In this document: positions 28,271 through 40,276 of the stretch, in pieces
Layout: each line of letters begins with the position of its first letter
Numbering within the stretch: position 1 is the first letter of the stretch
Source: Zychaea mexicana
Lineage: Eukaryota; Mucoromycota; Mucoromycetes; Mucorales; Lichtheimiaceae
NCBI RefSeq assembly: GCF_025766255.1
Contig: NW_026516783.1
Location: forward strand, 1 to 64,000
Reading direction: 5' to 3'
DNA: 64,000 nt
Position numbers and translations under genes: made by a program
Notes under the pieces: generated by a model
The model's input: only the letters and a program-made list of their open reading frames with translations
Told to the model about the DNA's origin: nothing
Databases searched by the model: none

Positions 28271-30017
28271 TAGCTGACATACAGATGTTACGAACTCTTG
28301 CTTTGACTGAATGCAAACCAAACTTTGCAAGAGTGAATATAGTGACCAAATCGGTATAGCCCCTTAGTAGAAACATACCTAATAGCTGTAGTTTCTTCTC
28401 CATCTACTATAATATTATTTCGAATTGTACTAACTTTATGCAATGATGGCTGTGCTTCGAAAAAAAAGGCTGGGTAAGCCTTCTTTACCTCTTTTTTGGT
28501 ATAGCGACGTTTGACATGAATTGTGAAAGTTTTACCAAAAATACTTTGCAAGGAGTTACAGCGGCCTGTTGCTGCTGTGGGTATGGCAGTGGTTTTCATG
28601 CGTACAAGCGTAACTAACTGCGTTGGGTAAAGATGCAATATACTTGTCGCGTATTTGGGTATAGCTTTGCACGACGAAGTAGACTGTTTGCGCAGCAAGT
28701 GATTAGGGCCTTCATAGATCAAAGTGCTATACGCACCATACATGGTTATAAGGATTGAAAATCATGTTCCATATAATTCTGCACAGCGTTTTTAATCCAA
28801 AAAAGAATTGGACCTTGCAGGCTTCAAATTCTGCAAGTAAAACTACTAGCTGTACTCATGCGAGTGATAACGATATGTCAACCCATATATAGTAACACAG
28901 CCACTAGATAATCTTGCCACTCTCAAACTTCATTTCAAACGGGTTCATGTTATTTATGCTATTGTAGTGTACTTGGATCGCAATATACCGCGATCAAATT
29001 TCTTGAGCACAAGTGCTACGCTATTATAGGATGGCTATAATGCGTATAATCTTACATCTCCTTGGCTTGGTCCTGCGCCCGTTTGCACAAAAAAGGGCAA
29101 AGTAGACCGGAGGAGCACCGATTCAGCTTCCACCGCGTTATAGGCTTGTTTTTTTTACCATGCCCTCTCCAGATTTGATTTGGTCGTATCAGTTAGCAAT
29201 CAAGCAAATGTTCGGGAATCATACACTGGAATATCCCAAAATCAGCTGCGAAAGATGAAAAATTTGCTACTAACGGGAGATGTTTGAGCAGTAAGACCAT
29301 GATGTGATATCCTGAGAAGATGTTGCAAAGTGTGGAATTACATTTCCGGGTGTTGTGAGAGCGGTACCCATTTATAATACTTATTGCTATAGGTGTTGCC
29401 TTGGACAAACAACGAAAACAAACATCCGTACGTGTCGGGAATGGGAAAAAAGATATTCGGCGTGAACAAGCATTGATATAAGTTGCTGCTAACCGAAAGC
29501 CATGTTTGTTAGAGTGCTCACTACAATCATACAAACAAAAATACGTAATATAGACTAAAGAAAAACGCTTTGGAGAGCTGGGAACCGAACAATTTCTATC
29601 ATTCTGCACGAAATTATCTATGTACCTGGTAGACAAGCTGGACGGCAGCGAAGCAGAACTATGCCAACGCGCAAAGGGCATTAACGTGGGTGTTAAAACA
29701 GCTGGTTCAAGCTCATGCTTACCTGAAGACTACAAAAAATCCAAGTAATACCTGCACGAGCTAGGGTATTATTCATGAATTTTCTTTTGATTTCGCAGTC
29801 TATGTTTTATATACATATCACTTTTTCTCTGTACCGTCTCTATTGAGATAAATTTCACCACCTAATCGTCAAGCAGCGTAAGATTTAATCCACTTCGTTT
29901 GATCAACATAAACGATACCGAACATTCTAATACAATAAGTGCAGTCTAATAAAAAAAACGGGTTTTATTCCTTTGTGTGTGCAATCATGAGGAAAGGATG
30001 TAAATAATTTGTGGAAT
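28271..30017. other. AT-rich gene-poor stretch beside repeat copy 2
   Basis: Two minus-strand open stretches, 28288-28743 (151 codons) and 29193-29681 (162 codons), are longer than chance would suggest, but they lack recognisable domains and splice partners. They could be further remains of the element whose end is repeat copy 2. Confidence 0.4.
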
Positions 30018-31985
30018 TTATCGATCGACTTCACCGAACACAATATCCTATAGAAGATATACAAAAGAGAAAATGAGTTTCCTTCCATATCCACGCTTTT
30101 TCACATATTTCTTTAATTTACCATTGTACCAATGAGGGCAACCATATCGGGCAACTATAACCAGAGCGTTAGATATTCCAAAATACCTTTACATCTTCCC
30201 TTTATCCCCATTTACTCCCCATTCCCTTTCCGTTCAACAACTTACCAAGTGACCACGGGACATGAAATCAGAACCTTGCAAATGGTTGAAACCAGGTGCC
30301 CTATCACACAAGTGTAAGTAACGAAGGTCATATACATCCTGCCATATCCACTCTAGTTGAGTATACAATAGCACTCACTTAATCTTGCAGCGGTAAGGTC
30401 TGTTCGAGCCATCAGAGACCAAGAAGACACCATATTCACCCTTGGGGGCTTCAATGACGGTGTAGGTCTAGATCAAGCAAAACATATTAAATACGTGGTG
30501 TTTTCGTTACGATTTATGTCCTCCTCAACAGATGTGTCTTTACCTCGCCCGCGGGAACTGAGTAACCTTCAGAGTAGAGCTTGAAGTGGTGAATCAAAGC
30601 CTCCATGTTTTCCTTCATAGCAGCACGTGGAGGGGGAGCAATCTAATGGCCATGTGATGCATTATCAGGACACGAATTTAGCACTAGCACATATATAAAT
30701 CTTCCTATTTCTTTTGTGGTTTCTCTTACCTTCCAGTCGTCGACCTTAACGACACCAGCGGGCATCTGATTGACACACTGGCCAATGATACGGAGGGACT
30801 GACGCATCTCTTCCATACGGCACAAGTAACGGTCGAAACAATCACCGTTCTTACCAACGGGAATATCGAATTCGACCTTATCGTAAGCATCATAGGGAGC
30901 AACCTTACGGAGATCCCACTTGAAGCCGGAGCCACGGACCATGACACCTGAGAAACCCCAGTCTAGAGCTTCCTTGGTCGTGACAACACCAACGCGCTCG
31001 GTACGGATTTGCCAGATACGGTTGCCGCTCAACATTTCTTCGACTTCGTCAATACGATCGCCGAACTGTAAAGCCCAGTCATGGATATCGTCCAAGAGAC
31101 CGATGGGCATATCGGAAGCTACACCACCAGGTCGGACGTATGCAGCGTGAATACGGGCACCCGAGACACGTTCGTAGAATTCCATCAATTTTTCACGCTC
31201 CTCAAACATCCACAAGAAAGGTGTCAAAGCACCAACATCCATTGCGTGGGACATGACAGACATAATGTGATTAAGAATCTAAACATCAAATGTATTAGTT
31301 GCATACAGTTATACCCGCATTAAATAATATAATCTGCATGGATACGCACTCGAGTAATTTCACCAAACATGGTACGGATGTATTTGGCGCGCTCAGGTAC
31401 TTCAATGTTGAGCAACTTTTCGACAGCCAACGCATAAGCCTGTTCGTTGGTCATCATGGAACAGTAATCGAGACGATCGAAGTAAGGCAATGCTTGCAAG
31501 TACGTCTTGTATTCAATCAACTTTTCGGTACCACGATGCAACAGACCAATGTGAGGATCGGCACGAACAATTTCTTCACCGTTCAATTCCAAAATCAAAC
31601 GCAACACACCGTGAGCAGCAGGATGCTGAGGACCAAAGTTGACGGTAAAGTTGCGCATTTTGGCTTCTTCATCCTCGGATGCGACTAAAAAACAAATTAT
31701 CGTGTCAAAAAGTCATCATTCGTATTTTTTTTCCTTAGGAATTTCGATTGGTTGGGGTGTTCGTAATATTTGTGTGTTGGAATACTCACCGCTGGCTTCT
31801 GTGTCTTCGGTGATGGTGGTGATGGGGATATTCTCAACGGTTTGGTTGGCAGCAGAGGCCATGCCGCGCCATTGACGCATGGGACGGAAAGCAGCGGCGG
31901 AAGGCATGGCTCTGGCTTTAGTGTATGACGATGGGCGAGTGGCGGTGGCGAGTCGACGCGCCCACATTCTCGTGGCAAACGACAT
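30018..31985 (-). CDS. NDUFS2: NADH:ubiquinone oxidoreductase 49 kDa subunit (complex I, NDUFS2 family)
   Basis: Nuclear-encoded core subunit of the peripheral arm of mitochondrial complex I; it forms much of the quinone site. Eight exons: 31985-31790, 31684-31350, 31278-30730, 30642-30544, 30467-30379, 30300-30246, 30154-30122 and 30047-30018, 461 aa in total. The N-terminus is an Arg/Ser/Ala-rich mitochondrial presequence. Hallmarks: [88 protein letters not shown] and the C-terminal GEVDR. The last three coding exons are only 30-55 nt, so an ORF-only search would miss the true C-terminus. Confidence 0.95.
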
Positions 31986-33517
31986 GATATTATGCTCTTA
32001 AAAAAGAGTTGAAGAAGAAAAAAGAGAGTGGGGAGACTATAAATCAAAGAGAAAAATCAAAAAGAAATTGTTTTTCTGTCAGGTTAATGGTCCTTGTTTC
32101 CTTCCGAAAGCGCGTTTTCGTTCGATTGAATGAATCCGTCTAACCTGTTGTTCCTCGGGCTAGTTAATATGTGAGGAGCACTGGGGAAATTTTTGAGCTG
32201 TAGGCTTGTTTTCATCTTTGCCAGCAGGGCCAATAAAAACTCCGACACGCAAAGACGACGTCACGGCGAGACGTTGAGCTGCCATTTGAGGCATAAAGTA
32301 CTCTTCCCGTTAGAAAAGTTACAGGTCATCCCTTATCAGAAAAACACTTCTGGGATGTTTCAAAGCATTATTTTTCAAGTTAAGTGAAAAAATAGACGAG
32401 ATTTAATTAATCTGGAATGGTCGTGTTGATACGCTACTTCTATCATATCAGAAGGAGTAGTACTTGATAAGTGCATGAACCGTTAAGCCTCGACGTGACA
32501 CTAATGTGCCACACATCGGCATACATATCACTTGATTGACAGCCTAGGAGCTCTACTGATAGTATACAGAATTATACAGCACATTCTTAACTCTTGTGGT
32601 TACTTTTCTTCTACATTTGGTCCTGAGGATTCAGTCTATAACATAACATAACAAATCTACTGTGAGACATTACAACAAAGCCATGGAGAAACGTGTTTAA
32701 AGAATTTACTATGCTGTGTATCTTACGTCTCTTGACGAAATAACAGCGACCATGTCTGCCTTTCTGGATCAAACGTTTGTCGCCAGCCAGATCAAGAGAT
32801 ATCAAAAAGAAAGTATCATTGGAGGTGACTTCGATATCATGTCTACTTGATAAAACGGGTTAAAGCTTTCCATTCCGTATTGAATGGGTGTCAAGAGAGT
32901 CAGTCTAACGGCTTATACAGATTAATGACAGGCCGGATATTTGTTTGGCATATATGAGAATGGCTATTTATTGCAACATGTTGGCTTCCAGTTGTTTTTT
33001 AAAAAGGGCTTGGGCTTGTAAAATGTTTCTTCAGAGTGATAAGTGTTATTGCATCGTCGAATTTTAATAGAGCCGTATCGTGCAAAACATCTCTTTACAA
33101 CCGTCTGGCAACTGTATATTATTAGGCTTGCCATAGTGTAGCCACGCGTGTCCAAATCACTAATATCGAACAGATCCGGCGAGGAGAGGGTGGGACTGAT
33201 TAGTTTTTGGGTCGCCACACTTAGAGAGTGCATAGCACGATACTGACAAAAGAGAACGTATGTATCAGCACATAGCTACTTTCGACAGTAGGTAGGCAAA
33301 TAGTTGTGTTTCCCTTTCTCTACATGTATGTTCGATGATCTTTTTTGGTTTTCTCAGAGGACTACAAAAGTCTCGGTTGTGTACATATATTAGCCACTTA
33401 GATACAGAGAACAACAACGAAAAAATAGATATATCTTATCAAACATGTATACATAATATATTGTTCTCTTGGAAATGGAGGGAAAATTTACGAGTGTGCT
33501 TTTTGTTCATCCCTTGT
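31986..33517. other. spacer, no supported gene
   Basis: Promoter side of the complex I gene on the left and 3' side of the adaptin gene on the right. Short open stretches (32611-32805, 32964-33233 minus; 33335-33589 plus) have no coding support. Confidence 0.45.
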
Positions 33518-36500
33518 TTAAAGAAGATCGGCAAAAGGATCCTGCTTAGCTGGTTGTTGCTGTTGCTGCTGTGCTGGAGGGGAGGGTGATAAAGTGGATG
33601 ACAGTGGTGATTGTTGTTGTTGTGGCGGTAAGGTAGGAGCGGGAGAAGAGGAGCCAAAGAGATCACCTGTCATCATTAGAGCATTTTGTTGTTGTGGAGC
33701 TGCTGGTTGTTGTTGTTGGGAAGGAGCGTTGAAGAGTGAAAGGATGTCATCTACATTGGACTTTGGTGCATTATTACTACTTGTATTATTGTCGTTGTTG
33801 TTGTTGCTACCGCCAGCGCTAGATCCCCCAAGAGATAAAAGTTCGCTCATTGGGTTGTGTGGAGCTTCGGTCACAATAGGAGACGAAGCACTTGGTTCAT
33901 CCCAGTCCAAATCCAACAAGTTGCCAATATCGTTGTTCTTAATGGCAGCTTGGATTTGTGGTGGAGGTGCTGTGACATCTTCTTCGTCGGCATGACTATT
34001 TAATATACAGTATATTCAAGCATGGTTTTAGTCTTTTCATCTTGTATTAAACCAATCTTTTCTATCTTTACCTTGCCATGCCTTTGGTGACACTGTCTGC
34101 GCCGTATTTTTTGCCAGCAATGAATGTTTCTGGAGGCTTGTGATATACAGATGCAAGCGAGCCAATTTGGTACAGCAATTCGTCTAGCATACCCGGAGAA
34201 AGGCCCGCATTTTCTCCAGCAATAGGTGGTTTCTCTGAAAGCACGACAGCCTAAAGGTTGATTGATCTATGTTAGCATAACTATCGCCTTCTTGATTCTT
34301 GTTTTTCCAGTTATCTACCTTGGCTGCTTGTGGATCCGTAGAAAGCAATCGCCAGTAAACATAAGCTCGATCTCTGATATCTGCATTGTCGCACTCGTTT
34401 GTAGCTGTTTGAAGGACACGTTGCACAAGCTCTTGATTTTCTGCAGGTTTCTTCAAGAATAATTTAACTGTTGCTGTCAAGAATTGAAGTTGGACCTGTA
34501 TTTGGGTAATATTAGCTTTTATGCAATCTTCTCCTTCTCATGCCACCAAGCAAGCCAGAAACCTTTTCCATCAAAGCGTGATAATGTTTACCTGTGCGTT
34601 TTCTTCCTTGAAGTTCTCCACAAACATATTGATCAAATCGTCGGCATTTTCGATTCGTTCAGCATATTCGCCAATAATCCAGGTCAAAGAAGCCTTTGCC
34701 TCTGGTTCGTCCAAGGCATCCAAGTTTTCGCATAGAGTTGGAATAATGCCTTCGTATGTGCGTGGGTATTTACGGAAGATATCCTATCATGACATGGTAT
34801 TCTAGTCAATATAGCATCCTTGTATATATATTTTCGCATTAAACTGTCTTTTCTTATACCTTAATGACGACAATAGCTTCTTGCACGACATAACTGACGC
34901 CGGTGTTGATCAGGTCCAAAAGAACGTTAATGCAACGCTCAGCAGCCTCTTCAATTTTGATTGCACAACGTCCGATAGCGTTAACTGATTTTCGAACAAA
35001 ATCGACATCCACTTCATTGGCGTATCTATGGGTATATAGCCATCATATTCAATGCATTGCTCCTTCCCATCATCCCCCTCCTCCTACAGTATAAGAATGT
35101 ATCACTTTCACTTACTCTTTAAGTTCGCTAAGAAGCTGATCAACATTTCGGTCGTTACAGAGTCGAATCAAAATCTCAAGCTTTTCAAGCTTGACGTAAG
35201 GTGGATCGTTGTAGCGACAGAAGAACACACGCATTTCGTTCGACAAAACTTCGGGTCGTCTTTGCAAAATCAAGCTGATGTTTCGCAGAGCAATATATTG
35301 TACTTCGGGTGGGCTCGAAAGGAGAGTCACTATATACATCGTAAAAAACATTTAGCAATGGAGGTCTGTTTTGTTGCCCACAAATACATCCATTTAAAAA
35401 AAGTACATACCAAGGGGAGGTGCCATTTTGCGGCAGAAGCCCTTAATAAGAGTCTCATCCTTTACAAGGCGCATATTCAGCAAGAGGACCTAGTAAGGAG
35501 AGAGTAATAGTTAGCAGTGCTCCGGTTATACTCTCGAATTCCTTTTCCTTCAACTCAGCGTGCTCTCTTTCTGTTGTAAAATGTACCTTAATGGCAGCCA
35601 ACACAACCGCACCGTTGGCATGCTGTAATCGAGGCAATACACGATCACAAATTCCTTCTGCTTCCTTTACGCCCGAAGGCTTGTAATCCGCCAAAGCCGT
35701 GAGTATCGCGATCTGACCCCATCTATATTCAAAATTCTGTCAACTTGAGCTCTCCCACACACTGACCAGTGCTTTGTAACTTACTCGGTACACTCATTCA
35801 ACGCGTGCAACAACTTGTTTAAAATAGTACCATTCACAACAAACACGTCGCTGTTTTGGGAAGCTTCATTGATATCTGAAAGGGCAATCACTGCGTTGGC
35901 GACGACCATGGGGTTGATGTCCGAAACCATTTCTTGAACAGAGCTCACAAAATCTTGCTCGAGAGTAAGCTCGGGGTTAAGTTCATACAGCTTTGCAACA
36001 CAAATAGCAGCTGTCTTTCGTACATATGGGTTTTCATCCTGCAGGGAACGGATTAGGTATCAGTTTATCTTTTTTTCTAGATACCATAACTGCATGATGT
36101 ATGGACCAGATGTATTACCTTGAGACACTTTCTTAATGGTTCGGTGAGATAGTCGATAATTTTATCTACACGCAAACAACCCATGGTACGAATGGAAAGT
36201 GCACGAATAAGTGGGTTTGGATCGTCCGAGTCCTAAAGCAATGGTTATGTTAAGAAAATCCTCGAGCCACGTAAAAACTAAAAAAAGGTAATACTATACC
36301 TTGACAAACGTATTAACGGCCAAAATAACTAGCTCGGGTTGTGTTTTTGCGTAGTTCATGAGGTACAAGTAGACGAGCTTCTTGAGCTCAATATCCTCTG
36401 TCTGCATGTTCTTCAACACATCCGGGAAAAGGCCACTGACATCCTTGCCGACGGTCATGTTGGCAATGACTTTCTTCACAGCATCTTTTCTAACATGGCG

Positions 36501-36759
36501 ATATTCGCTGTTTAACTCGGCTTTAAGCTCATAGTTTTCGCCTGAAATATCAATAAAACACGGGTTCATCGTAAGCCTTTTGTTAATTCACTCTTGGTAC
36601 ACGTACCCTTATACACACACTCTCTCTCTTCATGTAATCATCCATCCCCTTCCCGCCAACTCTTTTTATCCCGCGAAACCACATTTGAAGAAAACCCCCA
36701 AGGGGAGAAACACTATTGTTACCTCTTTTGTTCGTTGCAAAAAATCGAGGTCGGCTCAT
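33518..36759 (-). CDS. AP-1/AP-2-type beta-adaptin (large clathrin adaptor subunit)
   Basis: Large beta subunit of a clathrin adaptor complex, sorting cargo at the trans-Golgi, endosomes or plasma membrane. Twelve exons with closing phases: 36759-36723, 36541-36300, 36232-36119, 36038-35785, 35722-35587, 35489-35411, 35329-35116, 35025-34860, 34783-34592, 34495-34319, 34250-34072 and 33995-33518; 755 aa. The 37-nt first exon ([13 protein letters not shown]) matches the short N-terminus of beta-adaptins. The armadillo-like trunk follows with [77 protein letters not shown] and [12 protein letters not shown]. The C-terminus is a Gln/Pro/Ser-rich hinge with DLDWDEP- and DPFADLL-type clathrin-box-like motifs, and there is no ear domain. 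Lack of an ear and the sequence pattern favour AP-1 beta (yeast Apl2). Confidence 0.93.
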
Positions 36760-37058
36760 ATCGTCTTTTGTGTTAGTCGTTGCTTTCTGACCGAAACAGA
36801 AAAGCAGGCAATGACAAAATCGAGAGGTATGAAGAGAGATGGGTGAGCAGCTTCGCGCCTATTTCGCTCTGCAACAAACGGAGTTTATACTTGGTGCTGG
36901 TCGATCTTTAAATGAAGGCACACACGCACCCTCGCTTAAATCCAGAAAAAAAAGCATGGAAACTTATTGTTTCATAGTAATGCATGCAAAACGCCCTTTC
37001 TTTTATTTTATTACGGATACAATTGAAGGAAGACGGGGGATAAATGTGTGGCAGTCTA

Positions 37059-39632
37059 TTAGTTATCAAAGAATTTGAGAAGCTCCTTCTTGGTGACCTT
37101 GCCCATAGCATTCTTTGGCAGTTCCGGTACCACCTCTAACAGTTGCGGCACTTTGTACACGGCTACCCGAGTTTTCATCACCTTACGCATTGCTGCGAGA
37201 CCCAAAGACTACGTCAAAATCCATCATAAGTATTAATAAGAGTAGTCCACAGGTTAACAAACACGTGTTTGTTCATATTGTAGTCTGCTTTACCTTGCCC
37301 TCATCAAGCACAACAACTGCTGCGACGCGTTGACCCCACTCTGGATCTGGTATGCCTACTACTGCTACATCGTAAACGCCAAGTGATGCTGAAAGGAGCT
37401 CACGCTCGATTTCCAAAGCAGATACTTTTTCGCCACCGGTCTATATATTCCATCATTAGAGCCGCTTATCCCATACACACACATCACCATCATTTAGCCG
37501 AGTACTGTACCTTGATAATATCGACGCTAGCTCTACCAAGGATTCGGAAGTAGCCTTGTTGAGTTGTTCGCATACCATAATCGCCCGTTATAAACCTGTA
37601 TAAAAGTAATCACAATTGTTACATACAGAAAAAGTTTCTCTGTTTGACGTAAAAAGTGGCATCCTGCCGATAACCCTTACCATCCGTCTTCTGTAAACTC
37701 CTTGGCAGTGGCATCTGGTCGCTGCCAGTACTCCTTGAAAACATTCGGTCCTTTGATCTGGACCATACCTGGAATATCACGCGAATCCGTGACATCCTTG
37801 TCAAATACGCCCGATCCATCTTCGGATTCAGCCATAAGGCGAACCTGAACATCATTAAGAGGGAAACCTACCGTTCCCTAATAACCCAAACAATTTGTTT
37901 ATTCCATGTTTAACTTTAAATACAGGTGGTTTTTTCTATCACGTAACATCCGCCCCTCATCCTTACCTCGACGCGCTCAGAAACAGGATAGTATTGGCTA
38001 AGAGCCATGCCGATCTCTAATGTCCTATTAGTCCCATAATATGCAAGTGTGCATTCTTCTTGTGCTTAGATAAATACTTGATTCTTTTTACCTGTCATGC
38101 CATAACGTTCTAACAGAACCTGCCCACAGGAAAGTTTACGCCAAGTGTCTCGCAAAGGAGTAGGCAAAGATGCAGATCCGGATACCATAAATCGGAACTG
38201 TCGACATGCATTAGAATATGCAGGTCGATCAGCCTCAGAGTACGATTGATATTGCTTTACAAGCTTGGCTAAATTGAGGATAAACAATATAAGTTGTCTA
38301 CTATCTATACGTCATATGGAGAAGACACCCGTACCATAAACTGTAGGAACGGACATGAAAATCGAAAGACGAGGTCTTGATGGAATATCTTGTTGCTGAT
38401 CATCATCACCGTTTTCACCGCTACTGCCATTGGATGAAGCAGGAGGAGCACTGGATAACCATCGGTCCCATACTTGTACTGCGTCGAACTTCTGATGCAT
38501 TTCCACTGTTGCGCCAGCATACAATGCACAAGAAAGGGCATTGATAATACCGTGAACATGGTGTAGGGGCAGGATATGATGGATGCGATCCGTTGCAGAC
38601 CAGTACCAGGCTTCCACTAGTACGGATACTTGTGCATCAATATTTTTATGCGTGGTGACAACGCCCTTTGGTTTTCCTGATAAATGTTTTCAATCCCACA
38701 AGAGAGTGTGGAAACCGTCATCGTCATCAGTTACACTTTTTCTCTTGTCTTTCTTTTGTAACCAAATTTCTTTGAGTATGTTACCTGTTGTTCCACTGGT
38801 ATAGAGAATCATGGCCCGTCGCTCCATATCCATATCGAATGTCTCGGCATTAATTGCCTGGCCAAAAACAGTTAGCATACTCCTCCGGTTCTTATAGTCA
38901 ACAGTATTAACACGCACAGGGGTTCCCTTTAAAACCATACCTGTTGACCCCACTTGAGCAATTCATCGTCGTTGATAGTAATAAACGGGATATCGGTTTC
39001 TTGTGCAAGTTGGCTCACACGGTCGGAAAAAACAGGGTGGCCAATAATTAAAGTTGCTTGCGAGTCTTGGACCGTGTAAAGTTGTTCCGGAAGCGGATGC
39101 GTCGTACCTTAGAAAGCCACATGAGCATAAATTTGGTGATTAGGACGATCCTATTCATGTTATCCTCTCTCTCTCTTCCTTTAGAAGATATACTACTTAT
39201 AACCTACATAATGGTACAGCGACACCTCCAGCGGCCCATATGCCCCATTGTGCTACAACATACGCGAATCCACTATACGCGTGAAATACAACCATGTTCA
39301 TCAATTTTCCTTCATTCAGGCGTAGAATTCTTTATTTACCTTGGACAAAGAATAGTTACACGTTGCTCTTTAAGATCCCTAACATGGAAAGCATCAAATG
39401 AGAATTGTGATATAAAACGCTGACAGTTTACGTTCCTCCCCCTTCCTTGATATTTTTCATACTCTGAGTTGTCAAGGAGCTTTTCGCGCAAAAGGCAGGT
39501 TGCAGACACCAGCTCTGAATAAGAGAATGCCTTTCCGGCGCGTATATCGTCTATAGCTGGTCCATTGGGATGTTGGGCATAGGTTATGGCTTTGGCGAAT
39601 AACGGTGTGTTGGGGAGTTTGTATTGAGTCAT
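37059..39632 (-). CDS. ACSF3-like malonyl/acyl-CoA synthetase
   Basis: Adenylate-forming enzyme that activates a carboxylic acid (malonate or methylmalonate in ACSF3) to its CoA thioester. Eleven exons: 39632-39340, 39272-39208, 39107-38941, 38857-38785, 38676-38335, 38268-38092, 38016-37967, 37877-37681, 37595-37511, 37440-37294 and 37208-37059; 581 aa. Motifs in order: [18 protein letters not shown] (P-loop), [60 protein letters not shown] and the catalytic lysine region [13 protein letters not shown]. The SVDIIKTGG...SALEIE wording is characteristic of ACSF3-type enzymes; substrate identity is inference. No obvious peroxisomal or strong mitochondrial signal is visible. Exon 1 contains an odd hydrophilic stretch (about residues 55-80) that could conceal an intron, though no in-phase one was found. 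Confidence 0.88.
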
Positions 39633-40276
39633 AGTTCTTTATCGATAAGAAAAGAGAGAGAGTGAGAGAGTGAGAAAAAGGGAAGCAGTAAAAATAACCC
39701 AGCTGTAAGGCAACACAACATGAAAGTCGGACATTTGGGGATCGGGAAGGAGGTTTAATTTTGCCACTTCACCCTTCCGAATCGTGCTCGGCCTTGCACC
39801 GGGAATAGTTTAACTTGTTGCGTATACATACAACGGTAATCGGGCATTGCCTCTAGTGGGAAATCAGGGTGAAAGTTTATAGTAGCTGCTGCTAACAGAA
39901 GCCCTTCTACAAACAACAGGATGCTTATTCGGCTTATAGTTTGGGGGTAATAGAAGAACAGCCTACCAGTTTATCCGAAAAAGACGGATGAACTGCGTTT
40001 GAATTCGCGACCGAAAATGCAAAACGCAATTCGAATGGAAGACACAGGCTTCAAGTGCCTACAGTCAATCCTCTATAGAGCTTTAATCACGTAGGTATAG
40101 TACGATATTTGGGTAATGCTTCAATACCAAATAATGAGCTCTATCGTTGCGTAGCATCGTCAAGCGCATGTCCTACTATTTAACGACTGAAAATTATACG
40201 GAAAAGCATATGGATATTGTTGCATTTATTTTAAAAATGAAACGAAGAAAAAACAATCTATACACAAGATGAATAA
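39633..40276. other. spacer, no gene seen
   Basis: Between two co-directional minus-strand genes: promoter of the CoA synthetase and 3' flank of the protease gene. Nothing distinctive beyond a short GA run at about 39653-39673. Confidence 0.5.

Noticed and set aside
39336..39632. Splitting exon 1 of the CoA synthetase by an intron (GTAAAC...GTTAG)
   Set aside because: The 53-nt candidate would shift the frame into an immediate stop; reading through keeps the frame to the [12 protein letters not shown] strand.
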